Source: Ochrobactrum vermis (GTDB taxonomy: Bacteria > Pseudomonadota > Alphaproteobacteria > Rhizobiales > Rhizobiaceae). Taken from it: a DNA stretch of 64,000 nt. The DNA lies in assembly GCF_002975205.1 (NCBI RefSeq), contig NZ_PCOC01000001.1:2297001-2361000 (forward strand), written 5' to 3'. Both the position numbers and the translations under genes were made by a program. Positions 52,967-62,432 of this stretch are shown here, piece by piece. The first letter of the stretch is position 1, and each line of letters starts with the position of its first letter. The notes under the pieces were generated by a model, which was not told the DNA's origin, did not search any database, and saw only the letters and a program-made list of their open reading frames with translations.

Positions 52967-53971
52967 ATGCGGCTGTTATCTTTGCTGGCTTTTTCATTTT
53001 CCGCAGCCCTCGCTCTCGCGCCTTCAGCGCAGGCGAAAGACAAGCTCACCGTCTATACCTATGACAGTTTCGTTTCCGAATGGGGCCCTGGCCCGAAGGT
53101 CAAGGAGAACTTCGAGAAGGAGTGCGACTGCGAAGTTGACTGGATTGCATCCGCCGACGGTGTCGCGCTGCTCAACCGTCTCAAACTCGAAGGCAGCAAT
53201 ACCAAAGCCGATATCGTTCTCGGTCTCGATACCAATCTGACGACCGAAGCGCGTGCTACCGGCTTTTTTGCTCCAAGCAGCATCGACCAGAGCAATGTGA
53301 GCGTTCCGGGCGGCTTCAGGGATGATATCTTCGTTCCCTATGATTATGGCTATTTCGCCGTGGTCTACGATTCAGAAAAGCTGCCCAATCCTCCAAAGAG
53401 CCTGAAGGAGCTGGTCGAAGGCGACCCTTCCCAGAAGATCGTGCTGCAGGATCCACGCACATCCACACCAGGGCTCGGCATGCTGCTCTGGATGAAATCA
53501 GTCTATGGCGACGAAGCGGAAGCAGCCTGGCAGAAACTGCAAAAGCGCATCCTCACCGTCACGCCTGGCTGGTCGGAAGCCTATGGTCTCTTCACCAAGG
53601 GCGAAGCTCCGATGGTTCTGTCCTACACGACGTCGCCCGCCTATCACATGATCGCGGAAAAGACGGAGCGCTATAAGGCTTTGGCCTATCCGGAAGGCAA
53701 TTATCTCCAGATCGAGCTTGCCGCCCAAACCACAACCGGCGCAAAAAATCCTCTGGCGCAAAAGTTTCTGGCATTCATGACCGGCCCCGGCTTCCAGGAT
53801 GTAATTCCTGAAACCAACTGGATGTACCCGGCAGGCAAGACCTCCGCCACTCTTCCAGCCGCCTTCGACGCAATGCCGAAGCCTGAAAAGACACTTCTCT
53901 TTCCCTCTGACGAAGTAGCCAAAAACCGCAAGTCATGGGTCGATGAATGGCTGGCAGCAACCAGCAAATGA
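52967..53971 (+). CDS. thiB: Thiamine ABC transporter, periplasmic binding protein
   Basis: The product has a signal peptide ([23 protein letters not shown]), then the binding protein fold with [47 protein letters not shown] and [15 protein letters not shown], typical of ThiB. ATG 52967 and GTG 52964 are both possible, after GAAAGGAAG. It is the first gene of the TPP-regulated thiBPQ operon. Its stop overlaps the thiP start (ATGA). Confidence 0.96.
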   Translation: MRLLSLLAFSFSAALALAPSAQAKDKLTVYTYDSFVSEWGPGPKVKENFEKECDCEVDWIASADGVALLNRLKLEGSNTKADIVLGLDTNLTTEARATGFFAPSSIDQSNVSVPGGFRDDIFVPYDYGYFAVVYDSEKLPNPPKSLKELVEGDPSQKIVLQDPRTSTPGLGMLLWMKSVYGDEAEAAWQKLQKRILTVTPGWSEAYGLFTKGEAPMVLSYTTSPAYHMIAEKTERYKALAYPEGNYLQIELAAQTTTGAKNPLAQKFLAFMTGPGFQDVIPETNWMYPAGKTSATLPAAFDAMPKPEKTLLFPSDEVAKNRKSWVDEWLAATSK

Positions 53972-55593
53972 CGACCTTCCCGGCACAGCACCGATCGAAA
54001 GTCATATCCCCCGCCATGCCCGCTGCGGGTGTGCTGGCACTTGTCTTTCTGGTCGTGCTTGCCGGTGGAGCACTTGTTGCGCTGGCATTCGAAGCGGGCA
54101 GCGGCGGTTTCGACGCCGCTGCCAATTTCGACACCTATCTGTGGCGGGTTGCCCGCTTCACGATCCTGCAGGCAATCGCTTCGAGCCTGCTTTCCGTGTT
54201 GTTTGCAGTTCCGGTCGCCCGCGCGCTTTATGCCGAAGCAAGCTTTCCGGGGCGCGAGCTTATTCTGCGCCTGTTTGCCCTGCCGCTTGCTCTGCCAGCT
54301 CTCGTTGCCGTGCTCGGCGTCACCAGCATATACGGCCGCAACGGTTTCATTGCGCATCTGTCCGAAGTTGCAGGACATCCATTCCAACCGGATATTTACG
54401 GCATTACGGGCATCCTGATCGCCCATATCTTCTTTAATATGCCGCTTGCAGTTCGTCTCATTCTGGCAGGTTATGAATCTATACCGACCGATTACTGGAA
54501 GCTTTCCGCACAGCTCGGCATGGGCAATGGAGCGCGCTTCCGGCTCATCGAATGGCCTGTGATCCGGCGCAATCTGCCAGGTATGATCAGCCTGATCTTC
54601 ATGCTCTGTGTGACAAGTTTCACGACAGTGCTGACACTCGGCGGCGGCCCGCGTGCCACCACGCTGGAAGTTGCGATCTATCAAAGCCTGCATTTCGATT
54701 TCGACCCGGGCCGTGCTGTCGCGCTCACCTTCACGCAGCTTGCATTGACATTGCTTGTCCTTCTGGCTCTCCGTCTGACCGGTAGCCCGTCCGAAGAAAG
54801 CTTCACCCATTCCGCGACGCCGCGACGCTATGGCAAGGCGTCCACGGCTGAACGTATTTCAAACATCGTCATCATCGGAACAGGCTTCCTCTATGTCGCG
54901 CTGCCGATTGCAGGTGTAGTCGTCTCCGGTCTCGCCGCCGATCTCGTGCGGCTTCTGACAGAGAGAACGGTCTGGCGCGCCATCGGCACCAGTCTGGCGC
55001 TCGGCTTTTCCGCAGCACTGCTCTCGGTCATTCTATCGCTTGCACTTGTATCGGCCCGTGAGGCGATGAAAGAACGTAAGATCGCCAATATTTTCGATAC
55101 GGGTGCCAGCCTGATCCTTGTCATGCCGCCCATCGTGATCGGCGCTGGCTGGTTCATCCTGCTTCGCCATTTCACCAATCCTTTTGCGATGGCACCGTTC
55201 ATGGTCGTCACCGTCAATGCGGCGATGGCCATGCCCTTTGCCGTGCGCCTTCTGCGCCCCGCATGGGACACGGCAGCCAGCCGTCACAACCGGCTTTGCG
55301 CGCAGTTGGGCATTCGCGGCTTCAACCGTTTCCGGCTCATCGACTGGCCGTCGATCCGCAAACCTTTCGGCATGGCCTTCGCTTTTGCCATGGCGCTTTC
55401 TCTCGGTGACCTCGGCACCATCGCCCTGTTCGGCAGTGACGCACTTTTGACCCTGCCCTATCTCCTCTTGCAGCGCATGGGCAGCTATCGCACATTCGAC
55501 GCGGCTGGTCTGGCGCTCATTCTCGGGCTGCTTTGCCTCGCACTGATGATAATCGCAGATCGTGCATCCCGAAAGGAAAAGCCTTCTCTATGA
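53968..55593 (+). CDS. thiP: Thiamine ABC transporter, fused permease
   Basis: The 541-residue protein has about twelve membrane helices in two halves, each with an EAA-type loop ([32 protein letters not shown] and [29 protein letters not shown]) that contacts ThiQ. ATG 53968 overlaps the thiB stop; an in-frame start at 53947 would overlap more. The thiQ start in turn overlaps its stop. Confidence 0.95.
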   Translation: MTTFPAQHRSKVISPAMPAAGVLALVFLVVLAGGALVALAFEAGSGGFDAAANFDTYLWRVARFTILQAIASSLLSVLFAVPVARALYAEASFPGRELILRLFALPLALPALVAVLGVTSIYGRNGFIAHLSEVAGHPFQPDIYGITGILIAHIFFNMPLAVRLILAGYESIPTDYWKLSAQLGMGNGARFRLIEWPVIRRNLPGMISLIFMLCVTSFTTVLTLGGGPRATTLEVAIYQSLHFDFDPGRAVALTFTQLALTLLVLLALRLTGSPSEESFTHSATPRRYGKASTAERISNIVIIGTGFLYVALPIAGVVVSGLAADLVRLLTERTVWRAIGTSLALGFSAALLSVILSLALVSAREAMKERKIANIFDTGASLILVMPPIVIGAGWFILLRHFTNPFAMAPFMVVTVNAAMAMPFAVRLLRPAWDTAASRHNRLCAQLGIRGFNRFRLIDWPSIRKPFGMAFAFAMALSLGDLGTIALFGSDALLTLPYLLLQRMGSYRTFDAAGLALILGLLCLALMIIADRASRKEKPSL

Positions 55594-56330
55594 ATGTAAC
55601 TGCCGAAATTCGCCTTGATGACGTTCGTTTCAGCTATGGTGAAACGGCCATGCATTTCAATGCGACGATAGAAAGTGGTGTCATTGCTGCGGTTGTCGGG
55701 CCAAGCGGATCGGGTAAGTCGACACTTCTCAACCTGATTGCCGGTTTCGAATTTCCGCAATCCGGCTGCATCCTGATCGGCGATGTCGATGTCAGCGAAC
55801 TTTCACCAGCCAAGCGGCCTGTTTCGATGGTATTTCAGGAAAACAACCTGTTTGCCCATCTGACCGTTGAACAAAATGTCGGCCTCGGGCGCTCGCCCAA
55901 TCTGAAGCTGAACGCAAAAGACCGCGCCGATATTGCGAAGGCATTGTCGCGCGTGGGACTCACAGGCAAGGAACAGCGCAAGCCCGAGGCGCTGTCGGGC
56001 GGCGAACGCCAGCGCGTGGCGATTGCCCGCGCACTCATACGTCAGCGCCCTGTTCTTCTTCTTGACGAAGCCTTTGCCTCCCTTGGTCCTGCTCTGCGGC
56101 ACCAGATGCTCGATCTGGTCAGGGAGCTTCACCTTGAAACCGGCATGACGGTACTCATGGTAACCCACACGCCTGAAGATGCGCTCTATCTCGATGCAGT
56201 GTTGCTATTTCTCGACAGTGGCCGAATTTCCGCCATGGGGCCTGCCGCCGAACTGCTTTCATCGGCTGGACCGGAAGCGCTGCGGCACTATATCGGCGAA
56301 AAGCGGGATTCAGTGCCGAGCCTCAAATAG
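55590..56330 (+). CDS. thiQ: Thiamine ABC transporter, ATPase
   Basis: A 246-residue ABC ATPase with Walker [12 protein letters not shown], signature [15 protein letters not shown], Walker [13 protein letters not shown] and the H-loop MVTHTPEDA. It starts [23 protein letters not shown]. The ATG at 55590 overlaps the thiP stop (ATGA), so the three thi genes are fully coupled. It is the last gene of the operon. Confidence 0.96.
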   Translation: MNVTAEIRLDDVRFSYGETAMHFNATIESGVIAAVVGPSGSGKSTLLNLIAGFEFPQSGCILIGDVDVSELSPAKRPVSMVFQENNLFAHLTVEQNVGLGRSPNLKLNAKDRADIAKALSRVGLTGKEQRKPEALSGGERQRVAIARALIRQRPVLLLDEAFASLGPALRHQMLDLVRELHLETGMTVLMVTHTPEDALYLDAVLLFLDSGRISAMGPAAELLSSAGPEALRHYIGEKRDSVPSLK

Positions 56331-56470
56331 AGTTACGGTTGCGGACATATTTTGTTCGCAATCTGTCGGAAGAACCGGCTACAGCTTTCTTGTGCGCTTG
56401 TACGCTTTCAGGTCTGTGGCTAGATTTGGCCCCGGATCAAGCAATCTGATTCAGAAGCGAGGATAAAATA

Positions 56471-58003
56471 CTGTTCCGTCAATCGACCCGCTCCCGGGCC
56501 TTCCTGCGTCTCCCCATCTCCCTGCCAGAATGGACGCAGCAAAATTGGCGGAAGCGAGCCATCGGTCTTGGCTTGCTTGCGATCGCCCTGATTTCAGGTT
56601 GCCAGTCGATCAATTCCAGCAAGGATCTGGGCCTGCAGCCTTCCGACAATCCCGTCACAGTCGACAATGTAACGCGCAACGACCGGCTGGCGCAGCTTGG
56701 CGCCCAACAGCATCCACGCATCCTCGCGACCTATGGCGGTGAATATAAGGACCAGAGGCTTGAACGCATGGTGGCGAAGATCGTCGGCAAGCTGACGACC
56801 GTGACCGACAAGCCGGACCAGACTTATCGCATCACCATTCTCGATAGTCCTAATATCAACGCCTTCGCATTGCCGGGCGGCTATCTCTATGTCACCCGCG
56901 GCCTGCTTGCGCTCGCCAATGATTCTTCGGAAGTCGCGGCAGTGATCGCCCATGAAATGGGACATGTCATCGCCAATCACGGCATTCTCCGGCAGGAGAA
57001 GGAAGCCGAGACGGCGATAGCCGGGCGCGTCGCCAGCGAAGTGCTGCACAATGAATCAGCCAGCCGCGAAGAAGCGCTGCGCGGCAAGCTGCGGCTTGCC
57101 CAGTTCTCGCGTAATCAGGAGCTGCAGGCAGATGCCATCGGCATCAAGATGATTGGCGAAGCCGGTTACGATCCGTTCGCTTCGGCCCGTTTCCTGCAAT
57201 CGATGGAAGCCTATCAGGGCTTTCGTTCGGTTTCGGGCGCGACCGATGCCAGCCTCGACTTTCTTGCAAGCCATCCGGCAACACCGCAGCGCATCCAGCT
57301 CGCGCTTGGCCATGCACGCCGCATCGGCGCACCGGGTGTCGGCACGACCGATCGCGATTCCTTCCTCAACGGTATTGATGGCCTTCTTTACGGCGACTCG
57401 CCCAACGAAGGTTATGTCCGCGAACAAACCTTCATCCATCCGAAGCTCGGCGTTACCTTCCGCGCACCGGTTGGCTTCACCATCGACAATTCGGCCAATG
57501 CGGTCATGGCAAGCGGGCCCGGAGAAGTTGCCATTCGTTTCGATGGCGCATCTCTTCCGGCCGGATCGGACCTTGCCGACTATATCCGGTCCGGCTGGGT
57601 AACGGGTCTTGACGACAGTTCGATCCAGACCACCACCATCAATGGCTTGCCTGCTGCGACTGCGCGCGCCAGTGCCGACCGGTGGCAGTTCGACATTGTG
57701 GTCATCGGAGCCAACAACAAGGTCTATCGCTTCCTGACGGCGGCACCGAAAGGCAGCAACGCCCTTCTGCCCGCTTCGCAAACAGTCACGCAGTCCTTCC
57801 GCCTGCTGTCGCCAGCCGAACAAAACGCCATCAAGCCGCTTCGCATCCGCGTCGTGACGGTAAAGCCGGGTGACACGCTGGCCAGCCTGTCAGCACGTAT
57901 GCAAGGCACGACCCGCAAGCTGGAACTGTTCCGCCTTCTCAATGCCATGTCGGCGGGGGCGACGGTTTCGGTCGGCGATCGTGTGAAGCTGATCAGCGAG
58001 TAG
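56471..58003 (+). CDS. M48-family metalloprotease, lipoprotein, with C-terminal LysM-like domain
   Basis: The zinc protease motif is VIAHEMGHVIANHG, with a further Glu in RNQELQADAIGIKM. The lipobox ISGC follows a hydrophobic run. With a start at CTG 56471 (AGGA eight bases upstream) the protein is 510 residues and has a usual n-region (RKRAIGLGLLAIALISGC). The only conventional in-frame start nearby, TTG 56573, would leave a signal of ten residues with no charge, which is unlikely. The C-terminus (RVVTVKPGDTLASLSARM) is LysM-like. BepA-type proteases maintain outer-membrane proteins; this is the likely role. Confidence 0.82.
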   Translation: MFRQSTRSRAFLRLPISLPEWTQQNWRKRAIGLGLLAIALISGCQSINSSKDLGLQPSDNPVTVDNVTRNDRLAQLGAQQHPRILATYGGEYKDQRLERMVAKIVGKLTTVTDKPDQTYRITILDSPNINAFALPGGYLYVTRGLLALANDSSEVAAVIAHEMGHVIANHGILRQEKEAETAIAGRVASEVLHNESASREEALRGKLRLAQFSRNQELQADAIGIKMIGEAGYDPFASARFLQSMEAYQGFRSVSGATDASLDFLASHPATPQRIQLALGHARRIGAPGVGTTDRDSFLNGIDGLLYGDSPNEGYVREQTFIHPKLGVTFRAPVGFTIDNSANAVMASGPGEVAIRFDGASLPAGSDLADYIRSGWVTGLDDSSIQTTTINGLPAATARASADRWQFDIVVIGANNKVYRFLTAAPKGSNALLPASQTVTQSFRLLSPAEQNAIKPLRIRVVTVKPGDTLASLSARMQGTTRKLELFRLLNAMSAGATVSVGDRVKLISE

Positions 58004-58006
58004 ATC

Positions 58007-58714
58007 ATGACGACGGAAACTCTTATCCATTCTGTCCTTGCCGGGAAAATCACACCTCTCGGGCCGCGGGGCGTTCCAAGCGGCATCGACAAGCAGCCGG
58101 TCACCGGCAAGGTCCGCGTGACGTTCGAAGGACTGGACTGCGATGCGCAGGGCGACCGGAAAGTGCATGGCGGGCCGGAAAAGGCCCTCCATCATTATCC
58201 GCATGACCATTATGCTGTCTGGCGTGAAGAAATCGGCGACAATCCGCGCCTGGGCGCGCGCGGTGCTTTTGGCGAAAACATCTCCACATCAGGTCTTAAC
58301 GAACACAATATTGCCGTAGGTGACAGGTTCCGGCTCGGCAGCGCGCTTGTTGAAGTTTCACAGGGGCGCCAGCCCTGCTGGAAACTGAACGAACGCTTTG
58401 CAACAGCCGATATGGCCATTCGCGTCCAGAAGACGGGACGGACAGGCTGGTATTATCGTGTACTCGAAGAAGGCAACGTGGAAACTGGCGATTCGATGAT
58501 CCTCATTGATCGCCTTTCACCGAACTGGACGCTGCATCGGGTCTGGCATCTGCTTTATGTCGATACACTGAACTACGAAGAACTCGCCATGATGGCGGAG
58601 CTTTCGCATCTCGCCGATAGCTGGAAGCGCTATGCAGTGCGCCGCCTCGAAAACCGCAAGGTTGAGGACTGGTCGTCCCGCCTTGAAGGCAAGACTACGG
58701 AACCACAAAAGTAA
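58007..58714 (+). CDS. MOSC-domain protein (YiiM-like)
   Basis: The 235-residue product has the MOSC fold: GLDCDAQGDRKVHGGPEKALHHYPHDHYAVW, GAFGENISTSGLNEHNIAVGDRFRLGSALVEVSQGRQPCWKLN, with the conserved Cys in GRQPCWKL. A C-terminal helical part follows. YiiM-type proteins reduce N-hydroxylated bases such as 6-hydroxylaminopurine using a molybdenum cofactor. It starts four bases after the M48 gene stop, so it is likely co-transcribed, though the two roles do not suggest a link. Confidence 0.9.
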   Translation: MTTETLIHSVLAGKITPLGPRGVPSGIDKQPVTGKVRVTFEGLDCDAQGDRKVHGGPEKALHHYPHDHYAVWREEIGDNPRLGARGAFGENISTSGLNEHNIAVGDRFRLGSALVEVSQGRQPCWKLNERFATADMAIRVQKTGRTGWYYRVLEEGNVETGDSMILIDRLSPNWTLHRVWHLLYVDTLNYEELAMMAELSHLADSWKRYAVRRLENRKVEDWSSRLEGKTTEPQK

Positions 58715-58759
58715 GGAGCCGCTCGGCCCCTCTACTTGTGTCGTCCTGCTTGCAATGGC

Positions 58760-59695
58760 TTATGCCTGATAGGCTGCCAGTTCGTGCTGGCTCAACAGGG
58801 CGATCTTCAGCTTCTCCATTGCACGGCTTTCGATCTGCCGCACCCGTTCCTTGGAGATACCGAGCTTTTCACCCAGCGCTTCGAGCGTCACGCCGTCGTC
58901 GTCGAGGCGCCGCTCGCGAATAATGTGCAGCTCGCGCTCGTTAAGCGTGTCGAGAGCCACATTGAGCCACTGATTGCGGCGCTCCATATCAATTGAGCTT
59001 TCGGCGATCTCGTCCTGCAGGGGATGATCGTCAACCAGAAAATCCATACGGCGGGACGCGCCCGACTCGTCATTGTTCACCGGTGCCGACAGAGAACTGT
59101 CCGGGCCAGAAAGGCGGCTGTCCATGATCTCGACATCGCTTGTCGAAACACCCAACTGATCGGAAATTTCCCGGTACATCTCGGCCTTGGTCATATTGTC
59201 ATCGGACTGGGCCAGTTTCGAACGAAGCCGCCGTAGATTGAAAAACAGCGCCTTTTGCGCCGAACTTGTGCCACCGCGCACGATGGACCAGTTGCGCAGG
59301 ATATAGTCCTGCATCGACGCACGAATCCACCACGATGCATAAGTCGAGAAACGTACTTCCCGTTCGGGATCGAAACGGGCGGCGGCTTCCAGAAGGCCCA
59401 CATAACCTTCCTGGATGAGATCGTTCATCGGCAGTTTAAACTTGCGGAAACGTCCGGCCATCGAAATCACCAGCCGCATATGGGCGGATGTGATGCGGTG
59501 AAGTGCTTCCTGATCTTTCAGTTCCTTCCAGCGGATGGCGAGGTCCCGTTCCTCTTCGCGCTCCAGATAGGGAGCCGACATTGCGCTGCGGATCATTGAC
59601 TGAGAAGAGGCTGCTGTTGCTGAGAGGGCACGCGCAATCATAGGCATGCGATTGGCTGGAACTGCGGAAGAACTGCTCATGGATGACTGCTTCAT
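58760..59695 (-). CDS. rpoH2: RNA polymerase sigma factor RpoH2-type (heat-shock/stress sigma)
   Basis: A sigma-70 family factor with the RpoH box QKALFFNLRRLR. Region 2 (MNDLIQEGYVGLLEAAARFDPEREVRFSTYASWWIRASMQDYILRNWSIVRGGTSS) is the RpoH2 form rather than RpoH1. Region 4 (TLEALGEKLGISKERVRQIESRAMEKL) is intact. ATG 59695 has AGGAG six bases upstream and gives 311 residues. The upstream leader is long and an EcfG-type promoter lies at 59872-59896, so it should be part of the general stress response. Confidence 0.92.
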   Translation of the reverse strand: MKQSSMSSSSAVPANRMPMIARALSATAASSQSMIRSAMSAPYLEREEERDLAIRWKELKDQEALHRITSAHMRLVISMAGRFRKFKLPMNDLIQEGYVGLLEAAARFDPEREVRFSTYASWWIRASMQDYILRNWSIVRGGTSSAQKALFFNLRRLRSKLAQSDDNMTKAEMYREISDQLGVSTSDVEIMDSRLSGPDSSLSAPVNNDESGASRRMDFLVDDHPLQDEIAESSIDMERRNQWLNVALDTLNERELHIIRERRLDDDGVTLEALGEKLGISKERVRQIESRAMEKLKIALLSQHELAAYQA

Positions 59696-59871
59696 CTGGT
59701 TCTCCTGTTCTGAACTCACGCCCGTTGGGCGTTCAGTGGAAGGATATGCCAGTCCCACAAAGACCCCTTGGACGAACTAGCGACCTCGCCCAAAACTCCC
59801 CGCCAGGCCCATTCTTTGGCCAATACGATTACGCCGCAAAACAAACCCGTTTACGAACTGGTGTTTGAGAG

Positions 59872-59896
59872 AACGCGTCAGGTGCCATCAGGTTCC
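59872..59896 (-). promoter_or_regulatory. EcfG-type general stress promoter of rpoH2
   Basis: On the minus strand GGAAC (59896-59892) and CGTT (59875-59872) are separated by exactly 16 bases, the consensus for alphaproteobacterial EcfG/RpoE2 promoters. It points to rpoH2, whose ATG is 177 bases downstream. Confidence 0.8.
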
Positions 59897-60045
59897 CTCC
59901 AACCCAGGATAAATCTCTGACAATGCAGAAAGATGACTGGAGGAGTTAATGATTGATTGCAAAATTCAATAAAATTTTAACCAAGTAATATTCCCCCTAT
60001 TCACAAGGAGGGTATGTGCTGAACTCCCGGCAAAGACAAAAAACA

Positions 60046-60078
60046 AAAAAGCCCGGCTAAAACCGGGCCTTTTTAAAA
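60046..60078 (-). terminator. Intrinsic terminator of carD (possibly bidirectional)
   Basis: AAGCCCGG/CCGGGCCTT stem with A-rich and T-rich flanks. Confidence 0.85.
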
Positions 60079-60094
60079 GAAAGAGAAGTAAAGC

Positions 60095-60676
60095 TTATGC
60101 GGCTTCTACTTCATCATCGTCGAGGTCAGCTTCAGCGTCGGCCTTGCCACGCTTCGGTCCCTTGGCGAGGTTTGCTTCAATCAGACGAACAGCTTCGGTT
60201 TCAGAAAGCTTGTTCACGGCAGCGATTTCGCGCGCCATACGATCAAGGGCAGCTTCATAGAGCTGACGCTCGGAATAGGACTGTTCCGGCTGGTTCTCAG
60301 CGCGGAAAAGATCGCGAACGACTTCCGAGATCGAGATCAGATCGCCGGAATTGATCTTTGCATCATATTCCTGGGCGCGACGCGACCACATGGTGCGCTT
60401 CACACGTGCGCGGCCCTGTACGACCTTCAAAGCACGCTCAACATAGTCGGTCTCCGACAGCTTGCGCATACCGATGGTAGCGGCCTTGGCAACCGGCACC
60501 TTCAGGCGCATCTTGTCTTTTTCGAAATCGATCACGAAAAGCTCGAGCTTGTGACCTGCCACTTCCTGCTCTTCGATGGTGACGATCTGGCCGACGCCAT
60601 GAGCCGGATATACGATGGCCTCACCGGCCTTGAAACCGCCACGCGCTACTGGAGACTTTTTCTGCTGGGATGACAT
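60095..60676 (-). CDS. CarD-family transcription regulator (CdnL-like)
   Basis: The 193-residue product starts MSSQQKKSPVARGGFKAGEAIVYPAHGVGQIVTIEEQEVAG, the CarD RNA polymerase interaction domain, followed by KMRLKVPVAKAATIGMRKLS and the C-terminal DNA-binding helices (RDLFRAENQPEQSYSERQLYEAALDRMAREIAAV). CdnL/CarD stabilises open complexes at rRNA and other housekeeping promoters. The acidic C-terminus (DADADLDDDEVEAA-like) is typical. ATG 60676 is chosen; a TTG at 60685 is closer to the GGGAG site. Confidence 0.93.
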   Translation of the reverse strand: MSSQQKKSPVARGGFKAGEAIVYPAHGVGQIVTIEEQEVAGHKLELFVIDFEKDKMRLKVPVAKAATIGMRKLSETDYVERALKVVQGRARVKRTMWSRRAQEYDAKINSGDLISISEVVRDLFRAENQPEQSYSERQLYEAALDRMAREIAAVNKLSETEAVRLIEANLAKGPKRGKADAEADLDDDEVEAA

Positions 60677-61249
60677 ACGCTTCAATACTCCCTGTTGTGC
60701 CCGGCGCGACCCGCCGGTTGACACATGATGTTCGACCGCGCTCCGGAGAAATGAAGCACGGAAGTTGGTTATCGGCTTGGAACTGAAAACGTATCTGACG
60801 GCAAAACTAACCGACCGGGTGTACGGTGAGGGGGACGACGCCAAATCGCAATCATCTTCCCCGGTGCCATTCAGCCCGGTACTAAAGATCAGCCCTTTCA
60901 GAGATTAACGCATAGCGCCACGAATTGACGTCCAGTCACCGAAATTATTGAAGCAACCTAACACAATTTCGCGAAAGAATCAACAAATTGCCAAATATGT
61001 CGCATCTGGCAACTCAACACGCCTAAAAGATAGGCGTTTTCCCGTGATTTCATTCGTCTTTTGCCCCTGTATTGCAGAAAAAGCAAGTGATAAACCCTGC
61101 AATCCTGCAAGGTTCGACAACCTGACAGTTTTAGCAGGCAAAACCTGCATGTTCCAGAAGCGCAAAGCCTTCTGAAACAGGGACATACTTATACAATACC
61201 GTCTACACCATGTCAGCCTGGCAGTACTTCCTGCAATACTGATCCGCTA
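60677..61249. other. Large intergenic region between carD and fdxA
   Basis: This 573-base stretch has no supported protein gene. On the plus strand TTGACG at 60925-60930 and a terminator-like hairpin (ACGCCT/AGGCGT followed by TTTT, 61019-61040) could bound a roughly 90-base RNA. Other small inverted repeats are at 61108-61121 (AGGTT/AACCT) and around 61210-61235 (CAGTA/TACTG). Confidence 0.4.
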
Positions 61250-61588
61250 TTAGTCGCCGCTACCTGGTTCCGCTGAGAAATACTTGTCCAGCTTGCCAGC
61301 AACGCCGTCCATTTCCTTGGCTTCCGGCAGGGCGTCCTTCTTCGCGGTAATATTGGGCCATTTTGCCGCATATTCCGTATTCAGTTCCAGCCACTTGTCG
61401 AGGCCCGGCTCAGTGTCGGGGCTAATCGCCTCGGCAGGGCATTCCGGTTCACATACGCCACAGTCGATGCACTCGTCAGGATTGATGACGAGCATGTTTT
61501 CGCCTTCGTAGAAGCAATCGACCGGACAGACCTCGACGCAGTCCGTATATTTGCAGCGAATGCAATTATCGGTCACGACATACGTCAT
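61250..61588 (-). CDS. fdxA: Ferredoxin FdxA (7Fe-8S type)
   Basis: The 112-residue product has two cluster-binding segments: [14 protein letters not shown] (Cys9, 12, 17, 21) and [12 protein letters not shown] (Cys40, 43, 46, 50). The insertion in the first segment fits one 3Fe-4S and one 4Fe-4S cluster. The long C-terminal extension ([22 protein letters not shown]) is usual for FdxA. The order helicase, S4 protein, fdxA, carD is common in Rhizobiales. Confidence 0.96.
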   Translation of the reverse strand: MTYVVTDNCIRCKYTDCVEVCPVDCFYEGENMLVINPDECIDCGVCEPECPAEAISPDTEPGLDKWLELNTEYAAKWPNITAKKDALPEAKEMDGVAGKLDKYFSAEPGSGD

Positions 61589-62041
61589 CGTCGAACTCCT
61601 GTTGCCGCCCGAATACCTGAAAAGGCAGCTTATCTATCCTACAGCTTTGCGCCGATACTCCGGCAAGCCGACAATCGGCTCGGGGCTCTGGAATATCTCG
61701 CCACGAAGTCACTGTGCACGGAAATGGTTGCGGGTCTCAGCCCATGCCCTTTTATGACACTGCGTGAGGTAACGATTTTATCCTGCCATGACAAGGGTAC
61801 AAACGCCGCAATGTCTCGAAGTCACGCACATCTGAAACAGCATTTCGTTTGAGGGGTTTCGCGTGGAAAAGGCTTTCGCCGGAACGGTTTGAAGCGCAAT
61901 TTCCATCACCGCCATAAGTTGCCTGCGGCAACGCGTCCAGCCTGGAATCAGGCCTGTCTCAATGGAATCACGGCAAGCGCTCTATGTGTGGTCGCGGATA
62001 TCTTCACCTCGGAACCGGTTCCCGGTTTTGGGAGAGATACT
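61589..62041. other. Intergenic region between fdxA and the S4 protein gene
   Basis: This 453-base region contains no gene I can support. A perfect palindrome GGAACCGGTTCC lies at 62011-62022 and an AT-rich patch near 61840. The fdxA promoter is expected in it. Confidence 0.45.
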
Positions 62042-62431
62042 TTAGCTTCCGCGTAAACGATCCGTTTCGCGCCGCTCTTTCTTGGTCGGGCGCCCTGCTC
62101 CGCTTTCACGCTGCGGCGTGACAGCTTCCGGCAACACGGTGGAAGCGGATGCCGGCGGTGGCGTAAGATCCTCATAAAGGAGTTGCGCTTCAGGAGCCGG
62201 ACCGCGGCGTTCCCCCGGAGCAAGTATTTTATAGACGACAATGCGCCGGTCGAGCGTAATCGTCAGCACATCGCCGACGTTTACCTGATGAGCAGCCTGG
62301 TCGATCTTGTCGCGGTTAACCCGGACCTTGCCGCCGACGGCGAGTTTCGCCGCCAGCGATCTTGATTTGACCACGCGCGCAAAGAACAGCCACTTGTCGA
62401 TTCGCTGTCTTGCGCCCGTTTCTGCGGCCAT
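62042..62431 (-). CDS. S4-domain RNA-binding protein (Hsp15/HslR-like)
   Basis: The 129-residue product starts MAAETGARQRIDKWLFFARVVKSRSLAAKLAVGGKVRVNRDKIDQAAHQVNVGDVLTITLDRRIVVYKI, an S4 RNA-binding domain. HslR-type proteins rescue 50S subunits with blocked nascent chains. The C-terminus is long, Arg/Glu-rich and disordered. It starts one base after the stop of the helicase-related gene and is co-transcribed with it. Confidence 0.9.
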   Translation of the reverse strand: MAAETGARQRIDKWLFFARVVKSRSLAAKLAVGGKVRVNRDKIDQAAHQVNVGDVLTITLDRRIVVYKILAPGERRGPAPEAQLLYEDLTPPPASASTVLPEAVTPQRESGAGRPTKKERRETDRLRGS

Positions 62432-62432
62432 A

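Larger units (their letters stand above)
59696..60094. other. rpoH2 leader and carD downstream region
   Basis: This 399-base region carries the rpoH2 leader with an EcfG-type promoter, an AT-rich stretch near 59945-59995, and the carD terminator. No gene is visible. Confidence 0.6.

Noticed and set aside
53701..54810. Minus-strand open frame opposite thiB and thiP
   Set aside because: Antisense to intact thi genes; product is Gln/Lys/Arg-rich without domains.
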